Positions 17,559 to 26,989 of a stretch of 64,000 bases of DNA are shown piece by piece. How positions within the stretch are numbered: position 1 is the first letter of the stretch; each line of letters starts with the position of its first letter. This DNA is from Paenibacillus aurantius (GTDB taxonomy: Bacteria; Bacillota; Bacilli; Paenibacillales; NBRC-103111), in NCBI RefSeq assembly GCF_032268605.1, contig NZ_CP130318.1, forward strand, positions 4,563,501 through 4,627,500. Reading direction: 5' to 3'. Position numbers and translations under genes: made by a program. The notes under the pieces were generated by a model. It was not told the origin of the DNA. It saw only the letters and a program-made list of their open reading frames with translations, and did not search any database.

Positions 17559-18777
17559 ATAGGACTCTCTCGACGGGGCTGGGGGCCGCCGCTTCCCGGC
17601 GGAACTCCATCAGATGCTTAACGAAAGCGTCATCCTTCGCCAGCCACGCTCCGTGATGGCGCTTCACGTACCGCTCCGCCTGGGCAAAGGTTCCAAAAGC
17701 CTCTTCCCTTACGGCGCCGTTGATCTCCACCCTCCATTCCTTCTCCAAGGGGAACAAATACAGCAGCTCGCCCTCCCTGCTCTCATACACGCATCCGGAC
17801 GGGGACTCCTTCAGGTTATAGATATTCCGGAACGCATCCGGCCGGATCGGCTCCAGCGGAAATGTGCCGGCAACGAACTGCCGGTACGCATCTTCCGTCA
17901 TGGAACAGCCGGCCGCTTTGGCATGACCTCCGCCCCCGTAACGTCCCGCCACCTCGGACACATCCACGTCGTCATGAATGGTGCGCAGGCTCATGCGGCG
18001 TCCGCCCATGTTGAGAATGGCGATATAGTCGAGATGAGGGTATTCTTTGCCAAGCTCATTGCCGAGCTCCGAATGATAATTCTCCGCGTGGACAACCCCG
18101 GCATACTCCCCATTCAGGAACAGCTGAACGGTTTCCCTCCTCTTCCGGCGTACATAGCGTTCAATCTTTTCATCTTCCATGTCCAGAATCTTTTCCTCAA
18201 ACTCGTCAAACGTAAACCCGCTGCCGGAACCGAGACGTTCCACCATTTTCTCTTCGAACTCGTCAATCGAGATCATGTAGAACAGGTCGTTCAGCCGCTT
18301 CGCCTCCAGCTTGCCCAGCCGGTCCCACTCCCAGGTGTCGTAAAGCCTTACCAGTTCGACGAATTCATCCAGCGCCTGGGTCGGAGCGAGGAGCCCGTTT
18401 CGCACCAGATAGTCGTAGAACAAAGAGGTGGCGGAGGCTAGCCTCCCGTCCTCTTCTTCCACCTTCACGGAGGCCCATTCGTAGCGGTTAAGGGAAAGCG
18501 CGGATTTGTGATGGTCGATCAGCCTCACGCGTCCTCCCCCTCTTACGAGCTCCTCAATCGCTTTCTCATTCTGCTCATGAACGGACAAGTCGGTAATAAA
18601 CAGAAACGCGTCCTTGAAGCCTTTATTTCCGGCCCGCTCCAGATAACGCTCCACCTGGGCGTTCAAGCCGGAAACGGACAAATAACGGATCTCCACCCCC
18701 GTTCCAAACGCGCATTTGGCGACGATTCCGCAGCCCACCCCATCCAAATCGTTATGGGAATACAAGTGATATTTCAA
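17557..18777 (-). CDS. nrnB: DHH/DHHA1 phosphoesterase, NrnB-like oligoribonuclease
   Basis: A 406-residue DHH-superfamily phosphoesterase. The N-terminal HNDLDGVGCG and LIDHHKSAL are the metal-binding DHH motifs, and GRYGGGGHAKAAGC near residue 285 is the DHHA1 substrate-binding signature. Length and motifs fit Bacillus NrnB (YngD), which degrades short oligoribonucleotides to finish mRNA decay. The exact subfamily is inferred from layout, not alignment. The start is TTG at 18777 behind a GGGGGCGG ribosome site. It stands alone between two terminators. Confidence 0.8.
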   Translation of the reverse strand: MKYHLYSHNDLDGVGCGIVAKCAFGTGVEIRYLSVSGLNAQVERYLERAGNKGFKDAFLFITDLSVHEQNEKAIEELVRGGGRVRLIDHHKSALSLNRYEWASVKVEEEDGRLASATSLFYDYLVRNGLLAPTQALDEFVELVRLYDTWEWDRLGKLEAKRLNDLFYMISIDEFEEKMVERLGSGSGFTFDEFEEKILDMEDEKIERYVRRKRRETVQLFLNGEYAGVVHAENYHSELGNELGKEYPHLDYIAILNMGGRRMSLRTIHDDVDVSEVAGRYGGGGHAKAAGCSMTEDAYRQFVAGTFPLEPIRPDAFRNIYNLKESPSGCVYESREGELLYLFPLEKEWRVEINGAVREEAFGTFAQAERYVKRHHGAWLAKDDAFVKHLMEFRREAAAPSPVERVL

Positions 18778-18829
18778 CCCATCCGCCCCCTTCGGTACAG
18801 TCGTTCAACTTTACTACTTTCCCATGGAT

Positions 18830-18846
18830 GATGGAAACTTATTCCC
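18830..18846. repeat. 17-bp repeat, copy 1 (nrnB upstream)
   Basis: GATGGAAACTTATTCCC is identical to 26862-26878, about 8 kb away, and similarity extends a further dozen bases (GG...AACATT). It lies about 55 bp upstream of the nrnB start. The inner GGAA-ACTTA-TTCC is partly palindromic. Function unknown. Confidence 0.7.
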
Positions 18847-18883
18847 GGTCTATAACATTAAACGCCTTTGCTCAACTAACTAG

Positions 18884-18935
18884 AAAAAGGAAGCGTTACC
18901 GCCGGCCGCACCGGCATGTAACGCTTCCTTTTCTT
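18884..18935. terminator. bidirectional terminator after the giant surface gene
   Basis: GGAAGCGTTAC/GTAACGCTTCC forms an 11-bp stem with an inner CCGG hairpin, an A run on one side and TTTTCTT on the other. It terminates the minus-strand giant gene at 18962. Confidence 0.88.
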
Positions 18936-18961
18936 ATGCTCTTACTTGCTTACCTTCCTTA

Positions 18962-21900
18962 TTACGGCTCATATACGTTGAATTCGTGGATACTCCACCA
19001 AGGCGAAGCCGTCGCCGTAAGCACCACCTTAATATACTGGGCGGTCTGGACCGGGAAGGTGATGGTCGTGATCGAGCTGGTGCCGGTGCCTGTCGCTACA
19101 GCCGTTCCCCACGTCGTGCCGTTCGAGGAAACGTACACTTCGTAGCCTCTCGGATAGTCGTTTGTGCTGTTGGCGTCCAGCGTAATCTTGTTGAATGTCT
19201 TTGCCGAGCCCATATTCAGTTGATAGTACAGTCCCGCTATTTGGGTACGGCTTGTTGTCCAGCGCGTCGACAGGACGCCGTCCAGTGCATTGGCGGTTCC
19301 GGTCGTATTCGACGCCGTCGCCGTCCAGCCGGTGCGGCTCAGGGCTGCGCCGCTGGTGGGCGTTGCGGACGCAGAGGCGGAGTCTGCACTTTCCTTGCTG
19401 CCCGCGAGCGCACTGACGACGTAATAGTACGGAGTTCCGTTCGCTAAGCCGGAGTCGGCGTAAGCCGCCGACGTGACGGTAGCGACCGTCGTATAAGGTC
19501 CTCCGTTAGTCGTACTGCGTTTCACGTTGTAGCTGGCCGCTCCGGTGACCCCCGTCCAGCTTAGGCTGACCGATGCATTGCCGGCGGCAGCCGCAAGGCC
19601 TGTCGGAGCCGGAAGCGGAGCCGTTACGGAAGCTTCAGCCGAATTCGGGCTGGAACCGTCATTGTTCGAAGCCGTGACGACATAATAGTAGGTCGTCCCG
19701 GCAGCAAGGGTATTATCCGTATACGTGGTGGTCGTCACGTTCGACGCCAAAACCGAGTACGGCCCGCCGCTTGTGGTCGCACGTTTCACTTGATAGCTCG
19801 TTGCGCCCGACGATGCGGTCCAGCTAAGCTGTGCCACTCCATTGCTCAGGCTGGCCGTTACGCCGGTCGGAGCTTGAGGCGCGCTGCTTAATTCGTCCGC
19901 TCCGATGTCGTAAGCTGTACCCGTAGGACGAAGCTGTCCATCCCTATCCGCCGGAACGTCGATCGGCAGCGCATAACCGGTATCGATCGCCGCTTGAGCG
20001 GTTGACGGATTAAGATGGTAGTCGCCTGCGGCAGCATTCACGAGCCAGCCTGTGGTGGCGTTCGTAATGTTGTTGCTGGAGGCGGCCGTTCCGCCGTCGC
20101 GAAGCTTAACCGCCTTATCCATCAGATTGTTGCGGATCTCGCCGCTGCTGCCCGCAAAACGGGATTCGATTCCGCCGACGCTGGCGCTTGGCGCAATGTC
20201 GAGCATCGTGTTGTTATAAACTTTGAATCCGTTCGCCTTGTTCATGTACACGGCCGTATCCTGCGTGCCCATGACCACGTTGTTGCGCATAATGCCGCCG
20301 CGGTGCTCATAGGCCGTATCTCCGTTGCGGAAATATTGAACCGCCGTGCCGCCGCCGCCGAACGACATGGCGATGGAGCTGTTCTTGAATACGTTGTTCT
20401 CGACCACCGTATCCATCGAGTTGCCTTTGGCGAAGAAGCCGTAGGCCGGGCTGCCATCCGCTTTTTTCGTATTCTCAATCGTGTTGCCGCGGATGATCCA
20501 GCCTTTGGAGGCGATCAGATCGATGCCTTCCACGCTTCCCCTCATACCTGCAGTGGTGTAACCGATCAACGAGTTCTCGATAATGCCGTAATCGGCATAA
20601 GGAAGCTCCACATCGCCGCCGGATGTCGACTTGAACCCGCCTTCGCCGTTATCCCAAGTTTTTACATGATCGGCATGGAAATAATCCGACCCGCTGTTGA
20701 CTTGAATCGAGTGGTAGTACGAATCGCGGATCGTCAGATTCCGGAAGGTAACGTAATCCGAGTCATTTACTTTGAAGTTGATATCGAGCGTTGTGCTGTT
20801 GATGCCCGGTCCGGCAATGACCGTATCGTTGTAATTCGAGGTCGCGCCCTGAATCGTGATGTTGTTTTTGCCGTTGATGGTAATCGTAGACGCCTGGCTG
20901 TAAGTGCCGGCCGCGAGCGTAATCGTCCGGCCGTTTGCCGGAGCCCCGTCGATGGCCTGCTGCAGCTGCGCCAGAGAGCTGACCGTGACACTGTCCGGAA
21001 CCGGCGTGAAAGTAGCGGCGTTCACCACGTTCGACAGGGCGGAATAGTTGCCCGCATCGTCATAGGTTTTGACGGCAAAATAGTAGATCTGCCCCGTCGC
21101 CAGCTGGTTCACCTGGAACTTCATCGCAAGTCCCGGATCGCGCTGGGCCAGTTCATCTTGCGCTTGTGCGGCGGAGGCCCAGTTCGCTTCCGTAATCGGA
21201 GAGGTCGAATAACGAACGTCGTAACCGGCCGCTTTGCCGGTAGTGCCGTCGTTGCCCGGCGCCGTCCAGGTCAGCTGCACACTGCGGAGGTTCGGGCTTA
21301 CGGCCTGCAGATTCGCAATGGCCGCCGGAGGCGTAGGATCCGAAGCCGGCGTCGTCACCGAGACTATGTTGGAAAGCGCGGATGCGTTAACCGCTTCGTC
21401 GAAAGAACGCAGGGCAAAATAATACGTTGTTCCCGGCGTCAATCCGCTTATGTCAACCGACTGTGTCGTATTGGCGGCTTGCGGCTGCGGTTCGTTCGTC
21501 AGCTGGACGGCGTCATTCCAATTATTTTCCGTAATCGGTGCCGTATGGTAACGAATATCGTAGGATTGTGCGGTCCCCGTTGTTCCGTCGTCACCCGGAG
21601 CGCTCCAGGACAAGCTGGTCGACTTCCAAGTCGTCAATCCGGCAGCCAGGTTGCTTACAGCCGCTGGAGCGGTGCTGTCCCCCGGATTCGCATATACCTC
21701 GATCTCGATCGGCGTATTCACGAGGTGAACGTCCTGGTTGACCCGGATATGGCCGTTAGCCCAGTAGCGAACATAACGGGCGCTGATCGGGGTCGAGAGC
21801 ACGATATCTTTACCGGATCCGTCCACGGGCTCCAGGTAAGGGGCATCCGTACCCGCACCTTGACCTGCCGTATTGTCGTCGTCGTTGTTAAACACCGTCG

Positions 21901-24900
21901 TTACGCCGCTGGAGAAAGTCGGGCTGTTCGACAGCTGCACGATGATGTCGCGGCCGGTCCGCGCGGTGCCCGAGCTTGCTCCCCAGTCGTTGCGGATGTT
22001 GATTTTGCTGATCGGATAAGCCTGCGTCAGATCGACTTGAACCCACTTCGGTCCGTCGGCGATGCTGATTAAGGCATAGGAGTCCGTCGCCCTATCGGTC
22101 AGGATGGAAAGCGGAACTCCGTTCGAAACCGTGCCGTTCGACGTCACCGCTTTGCCCGGAGCCACGTTGATGGACGTTTCCATCACGACCTGCAGCACGT
22201 TGGACAGCGCCGATTCGTTGTTGGCATTGTCACGGGTTTTCATGGCAAAATAGTACGTCGTCCCTGCCGTCAGGCCAAGCACCGTAAATTGCTGCTTGGT
22301 TCCGGCCGCTTGTGGTGCGGGTTCTCCTACGACAGGCGTGGCGGAGGCCCAGTTCGCATTGGTGATCGGCGACGTGGAATAACGAAGGTCGTACTCGCTT
22401 GCCGTCCGGTCGTTGCCGTCGTCGCCCGGTGCCGTCCAGTTCAGGTCAACCGTGCTGAGCGTCCGGGTTCCCGCCGTCAAATTCGTAATGGCGTCGGGAG
22501 CCAGCACGTCCGTTCCGTCCACGAGCAGAATAGGGCGGTTATACGCATTCTCGGAGGTATGGAACGTCACCGTTCCCCCAACGGCTTGCGGGTCGTGCAG
22601 CTTAAACGACACGGTTTTGTCACTCATCTGGCTGTTTACGAAATCCGTCACGTCAAAAGCATACCAGCCGGCCGCGCTGACCGGAATCGCACCTACCGTC
22701 ACGCTGCCCGTTTCGCTCGGGAAAGTGGTAGTGGTCATGGTGGATTCCGTCCAGGCATCATCCTGGAGACCGGTTACCGTTAGCGACCAGGATTTGTTCG
22801 GTTTGTTCGGCGCGTACAGCATGAGGACCGCACGCTCCGCCGACGAACCGGAGTAAGCCGAGAAGTTAGCCTTGATATAGCCGTAATAGATGCTGTTTCC
22901 GTTGTTTTGAACGGTCAGCCCTGTGGAAGAACCATAAAAAGAGCCGTTATTCACAACATTAACGTCATCCGCCGGTGTATACTCCCCGGCCGAAGAAGCC
23001 AGCATCGTAATCGAAGGAACGTTCGACAGCGCCGACACGTTGCCTTGATCGTCGATCGTCTTCATGGCCGCATACACCGTGGCACCGGCCGTCGGGCCGT
23101 ATACCTTAATCGATTGCTGCGTACCGGCCGCTTGCGGAAGGACCGACGTCTCGATCTTCTGCGCACTGGCCCAGTTCGCTTCGGTCATCGCAGCGTTGGA
23201 ATAACGAATGTCGTAAGCGTAAGCCGTCCCCGTGCTGCCGTCATCGCCCGGGGCATTCCAGGTAAGCTGTAAGGAGCGGGAGGTCACGCTGCTTGCCGCC
23301 AAATTGGATACGGCCGCAGGCGCAATCGTTTCGTTCGGGACAAACTCGTCGGCTCCGACATCCGGCGCACCGCCGTAAGTCCTCGCCTCGCCGTCCCGGT
23401 CGGTCGGCACTTCCGGAAGGGTAATGCCCGCGTCACGGGCTGCAGCGCCGTAGAACGGATGCAAGTGGTAATCGCCGTTTGCCGGATCCACCAGCCAAGT
23501 CGGGGCGGCATTCGTAATGTTGTTGCTTTGGGTAGCGGTTCCGCCATCACGCAGCTTCACACTCCCGCTTAGCAGGTTGTTGCGGACCTCTCCGCTTGTC
23601 TGCGAATAACGCGGTTCGATCGCGCCTACGCCGGAGCCGATATTCAGAATCGTGTTGTTGTAGATTTTGTAGCCGTTTGCTTTGTTCAAATAAATGCCGG
23701 CATCCTGCATGCCGTAGATGACATTGTTGCGCATGATGCCGCCGCGGTGTTCGTAGGTTTGGTCCTGGTTGCGGAAGAAGGCAGCGCCCGAACCGCCGCC
23801 GCCGAACGACAAGGCGATAAAGCTGTTTTTAATAACGTTGTTCTCCATAATCGTGTCGATCGAGTTTGCCTTGGCAAAAATCCCATAAGCGGTGCCGCCG
23901 TCGGCCCTCTTGGCGTTCTCCACGGTGTTGCCGCGGATGACCCAGCCACGGGAGGCAATGAGGTCGATCCCTTCCACGACGCCCCGTTTACCGCTTACGG
24001 TATAGCCGATCAGGGAATTCTCAATGAGTCCGAAGTCGTTGTAACCGTTGCCGGAGTTCAGGTTGAAAGTCGTCTTGAAGCCGCCTTCCCCGTTATCCCA
24101 CGTTTTCACATGGTCGGCGTGGAAATAGTTGGAGCCCTCATTGACCTGGATGGCGTGGTAGTACGAGTCCTGAATCGTCATATTCTTGATCGTGACGTAG
24201 TCGGAATTGTTAACCTTGAAGTTGATGTCCATCGAGCTGACGTCGATGCCCTGCCCTTTGACCACCGTGTCATTAAAGTTAGCCGTCGCGCCCTGAATCG
24301 TGATGTTGTTCTTGCCGGTGATGTTGATCGGGGTCGATTGGGTGTAAGTTCCGGCCGCCAAGGTGATGACACGTCCGTTGGCAGGTGCGCTGTCAATGGC
24401 CGTCTGGAGGGCGCCGATCGAATGGACCGTAACGGAGTCCGGCGTCGGCGCAGCGATGGTTGCGCTCACCACGTTGGACAAATCCGACAAGTTGCCTACT
24501 TCGTCTAAAGTGCGGACGGCAAAGTAGTAGGTCGTGCCCGGCGATAATTCTTTGACCTTGAAATTGGCTGTTGATCCGACCGGAGGCTGAGGAAGCTCGT
24601 CGACCGCCTGCGCAGCCAAAGCCCAGTTTGCCGCTGTAATTGGGGAGGTCGAGTAACGGACGTCATAAAATGCGGCATTGCCGGTATTGCCGTCGTTGCC
24701 CGGTGCCGTCCAGGTCAGCTTCGCCGACTTGAACATCGCCTGCGTAACCTGCAGATCGGCTATTGCCGCAGGCGCCTGGGTATCGGACATCGGCGTCGTG
24801 ACCGTCAGGACGTTCGACAGCGGCGATTCATTCACGATATCCTTCGTCTTCATCGCCATGTAATAAGTCGTATTCGGCGTAAGCCCTTCGAGCGTAAACG

Positions 24901-26566
24901 TCTGGGTTGTTCCCGCCAACTGAGGAGCCGGCTCGCCTACGGCGCTTGTCGCGTTCGCCCAGTTCGCAGAAGTGATCGGCGAGGTCGAGTAGCGGATATC
25001 ATAGGAAGTGGCTGTGCCGGTTGTCCCGTTGTCCCCAGGGGCCGTCCAGCTCAGCTGAACCGCTTTCCAACTCGTGTAGACGCTGGAAAGATTCGTGACC
25101 GCCGCCGGCGGCGAGTAGTCTTGCGGATCCGCATAGACCTCCACTTCGACGGGCGTGTTCACGGTATTGGTTTGACCGTTAACCCTAACATGACCGTTGG
25201 CCCAGTATCGGACATAACGGGCATTCACGGTGTCGGTCAGGTTGATATCCTTCCCGCTGCCGTCTGCCAGCTCCATATACTCCGCATCGGTTCCAGCCCC
25301 GAGTCCTGAGCTGTTGTCATTGTCGTTGTTGAACACGGTCGTTACGCCGCTTGTGAACGTGGAGTCGTTCGATACTTGCACGACGATATCCTTGGCATAC
25401 CGGTATGCGGAGCTATCCGAGCCCCAATCGTTGCGGAGATTGATCCGGGAGATGTCATAAGCCTGGCCCAGATCGATCTGGGCCCACTTCGGGCCGTCCG
25501 CTACGCTGTAGAGGGCATACCTATCGCGCGTTACGACGCCGTCCGTCAGCTCGGAGATCGGCCGGTTGGTAACACTGCCCGCATTCGTCGTGACCGATTT
25601 TCCGAGCGCCACATTCGCCACCGGAAAAATGGAAGCGGTTGCAACATTCGAGAGATTGGAGACATCCCCGTTCGATCCGACCGTTTTCATGGCAAAGTAT
25701 ACCGTTTTCCCGGACGGCAATCCCTTCACCGTAAACGATTGCGAACCCGAAGAAGCGGGGAGCGGCTCGCCTGTGATCCGTTTCACGACCGCTCCGTTAT
25801 CCCAGTTGGCACTGGTGATCGGCGTGGTCGAATACCGGATGTCGTAGCCGGCTATCGAGCTGCCCGGGCTGTTCCAGGTAAGGACAGCGCTGTTTACGGT
25901 AGGACTGCCGGCCGATAGGCTGACCGAGCTTGGCAGTGAGGCATTGACCGTCGGAATTTCGGAGTAGACTTCCAGCTCGACCGGGGTGTTCACCGTCTGA
26001 ATCGAGCCGTCGGAAGTACGGGTGTGGCCATTCGCCCAAGAGCGGACATAACGGGCGCCAACCGGTGTGCTAAGGGTGATCGTTCGGCCGCTGCCGTCGA
26101 CCGGTTCCAGGTAAGTCGGATCAGAACCCGCTCCCTGTCCCGCCGTATTGTCGGAATCATTGTTGAATACAGTCGTTACGCCAGTGGAGAAGGCAGGATC
26201 GTTGGAGAGCTGAACAATGATATCTCGACCGGTTCTCGTCGCCTGCGGGTTATAATCATTCAGCACATTAATGCGGGTAATGGCATGCGATTCCCCTAAG
26301 TCGTACTGTACCCACTTAGGTCCTGTGGAGGCATTGATCAGGGCGTAGCTGCTCGACTGGCGGTCGCCGTCGATCAACCGGTCAAGCGATACGGCGTTGT
26401 TCACGATGCCGTTGGTGGTTACCTTCGCGTGGCCCAAGGCTACGTTGGCCTCAGCGGCCGCGAAAGCCACTGGAGCAGCCGTAAACAGAAGCTGCGTGGA
26501 AAGTACGGTGGTCATGAGCATCGTTATTCCCGACTTTTTTACAAGAGGCAAAACCAATTTTGACAC
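18962..26566 (-). CDS. giant secreted modular protein: discoidin, FN3, beta-helix, DNRLRE
   Basis: A 2,534-residue exported protein with a signal peptide ending near AAPVAFAAA. Approximate order: discoidin-like (40-200), FN3, discoidin-like (325-482), two FN3, right-handed beta-helix (709-1075), FN3, DNRLRE-like (1200-1340), FN3, discoidin-like (1470-1625), two FN3, second beta-helix (1860-2225), two FN3, and a C-terminal F5/8 discoidin (2405-2534). The block discoidin-FN3-FN3-beta-helix is present twice with close sequence similarity (ADHVKTWDNGEGGFK and GIMRNNV recur), so it arose by internal duplication. There is no SLH or sortase motif, so it is probably released or held by carbohydrate binding. 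The beta-helices resemble polysaccharide lyases or epimerases, but I saw no assured catalytic site. The start is GTG after GGAGAGG. Confidence 0.88.
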   Translation of the reverse strand: MSKLVLPLVKKSGITMLMTTVLSTQLLFTAAPVAFAAAEANVALGHAKVTTNGIVNNAVSLDRLIDGDRQSSSYALINASTGPKWVQYDLGESHAITRINVLNDYNPQATRTGRDIIVQLSNDPAFSTGVTTVFNNDSDNTAGQGAGSDPTYLEPVDGSGRTITLSTPVGARYVRSWANGHTRTSDGSIQTVNTPVELEVYSEIPTVNASLPSSVSLSAGSPTVNSAVLTWNSPGSSIAGYDIRYSTTPITSANWDNGAVVKRITGEPLPASSGSQSFTVKGLPSGKTVYFAMKTVGSNGDVSNLSNVATASIFPVANVALGKSVTTNAGSVTNRPISELTDGVVTRDRYALYSVADGPKWAQIDLGQAYDISRINLRNDWGSDSSAYRYAKDIVVQVSNDSTFTSGVTTVFNNDNDNSSGLGAGTDAEYMELADGSGKDINLTDTVNARYVRYWANGHVRVNGQTNTVNTPVEVEVYADPQDYSPPAAVTNLSSVYTSWKAVQLSWTAPGDNGTTGTATSYDIRYSTSPITSANWANATSAVGEPAPQLAGTTQTFTLEGLTPNTTYYMAMKTKDIVNESPLSNVLTVTTPMSDTQAPAAIADLQVTQAMFKSAKLTWTAPGNDGNTGNAAFYDVRYSTSPITAANWALAAQAVDELPQPPVGSTANFKVKELSPGTTYYFAVRTLDEVGNLSDLSNVVSATIAAPTPDSVTVHSIGALQTAIDSAPANGRVITLAAGTYTQSTPINITGKNNITIQGATANFNDTVVKGQGIDVSSMDINFKVNNSDYVTIKNMTIQDSYYHAIQVNEGSNYFHADHVKTWDNGEGGFKTTFNLNSGNGYNDFGLIENSLIGYTVSGKRGVVEGIDLIASRGWVIRGNTVENAKRADGGTAYGIFAKANSIDTIMENNVIKNSFIALSFGGGGSGAAFFRNQDQTYEHRGGIMRNNVIYGMQDAGIYLNKANGYKIYNNTILNIGSGVGAIEPRYSQTSGEVRNNLLSGSVKLRDGGTATQSNNITNAAPTWLVDPANGDYHLHPFYGAAARDAGITLPEVPTDRDGEARTYGGAPDVGADEFVPNETIAPAAVSNLAASSVTSRSLQLTWNAPGDDGSTGTAYAYDIRYSNAAMTEANWASAQKIETSVLPQAAGTQQSIKVYGPTAGATVYAAMKTIDDQGNVSALSNVPSITMLASSAGEYTPADDVNVVNNGSFYGSSTGLTVQNNGNSIYYGYIKANFSAYSGSSAERAVLMLYAPNKPNKSWSLTVTGLQDDAWTESTMTTTTFPSETGSVTVGAIPVSAAGWYAFDVTDFVNSQMSDKTVSFKLHDPQAVGGTVTFHTSENAYNRPILLVDGTDVLAPDAITNLTAGTRTLSTVDLNWTAPGDDGNDRTASEYDLRYSTSPITNANWASATPVVGEPAPQAAGTKQQFTVLGLTAGTTYYFAMKTRDNANNESALSNVLQVVMETSINVAPGKAVTSNGTVSNGVPLSILTDRATDSYALISIADGPKWVQVDLTQAYPISKINIRNDWGASSGTARTGRDIIVQLSNSPTFSSGVTTVFNNDDDNTAGQGAGTDAPYLEPVDGSGKDIVLSTPISARYVRYWANGHIRVNQDVHLVNTPIEIEVYANPGDSTAPAAVSNLAAGLTTWKSTSLSWSAPGDDGTTGTAQSYDIRYHTAPITENNWNDAVQLTNEPQPQAANTTQSVDISGLTPGTTYYFALRSFDEAVNASALSNIVSVTTPASDPTPPAAIANLQAVSPNLRSVQLTWTAPGNDGTTGKAAGYDVRYSTSPITEANWASAAQAQDELAQRDPGLAMKFQVNQLATGQIYYFAVKTYDDAGNYSALSNVVNAATFTPVPDSVTVSSLAQLQQAIDGAPANGRTITLAAGTYSQASTITINGKNNITIQGATSNYNDTVIAGPGINSTTLDINFKVNDSDYVTFRNLTIRDSYYHSIQVNSGSDYFHADHVKTWDNGEGGFKSTSGGDVELPYADYGIIENSLIGYTTAGMRGSVEGIDLIASKGWIIRGNTIENTKKADGSPAYGFFAKGNSMDTVVENNVFKNSSIAMSFGGGGTAVQYFRNGDTAYEHRGGIMRNNVVMGTQDTAVYMNKANGFKVYNNTMLDIAPSASVGGIESRFAGSSGEIRNNLMDKAVKLRDGGTAASSNNITNATTGWLVNAAAGDYHLNPSTAQAAIDTGYALPIDVPADRDGQLRPTGTAYDIGADELSSAPQAPTGVTASLSNGVAQLSWTASSGATSYQVKRATTSGGPYSVLASNVTTTTYTDNTLAAGTTYYYVVTASNNDGSSPNSAEASVTAPLPAPTGLAAAAGNASVSLSWTGVTGAASYNVKRSTTNGGPYTTVATVTSAAYADSGLANGTPYYYVVSALAGSKESADSASASATPTSGAALSRTGWTATASNTTGTANALDGVLSTRWTTSRTQIAGLYYQLNMGSAKTFNKITLDANSTNDYPRGYEVYVSSNGTTWGTAVATGTGTSSITTITFPVQTAQYIKVVLTATASPWWSIHEFNVYEP

Positions 26567-26989
26567 TTCCTCTCCTAATTAGGTGCCGGCGTTGCATCTG
26601 CTTGCAACTTGTGTCATCCGCAGTTCCTGAACTCCTTCCTCCTTTCCACTGGCGTCTATCGAATATGAAGCGCTTTCACGTGCGCTGTCTGATCTGCTGG
26701 GCCCTTTCGCTTCCCTCTCAGATTGACATAGACCGCGCTCGTTCGCCATTAGATTGAATTATCTTCTTCTTAGTCATTTCTATCCTCAGTCGTTTTTAGA
26801 TGATTAAAAGATACGAGGCATCGAATGGACAAAGGACGGAAGTAGGGCTGGCGGCTCTCCCGATGGAAACTTATTCCCCGGCTTCCAACATTTTTGCCTA
26901 CCATAGAGAACGTTTTCTTGGTAACTTTACCTCAAAGCGGATGGCGCTTCCGTGCCGTCCTCTTATCTATACATAAGGAGTGAAGAACC
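26567..26989. other. intergenic regulatory region between divergent surface genes
   Basis: No gene is visible in these 423 bases. At 26666-26678, TGAAGCGCTTTCA is one base short of an ideal CcpA cre palindrome, and it lies 100 bp upstream of the giant gene, so catabolite control is possible. The second copy of the 17-bp repeat is at 26862. I found no assured riboswitch; the c-di-AMP (ydaO) element common before wall hydrolases was looked for and not recognised. Confidence 0.5.
26862..26878. repeat. 17-bp repeat, copy 2
   Basis: Exact second copy of GATGGAAACTTATTCCC (see 18830). The two copies, in the same orientation, bracket the 7.6-kb giant gene. This one lies about 110 bp before the NlpC/P60 start. 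Confidence 0.7.

Noticed and set aside
20015-22072. 685-codon open frame antisense to the giant gene
   Set aside because: High-GC shadow frame; the composition (Arg/Val/His-rich, no domains) is typical of antisense frames, while the minus strand has clear domains.
26567-26989. c-di-AMP (ydaO) riboswitch before the wall hydrolase
   Set aside because: Often present before such genes, but I could not find its conserved core here or before 60547.
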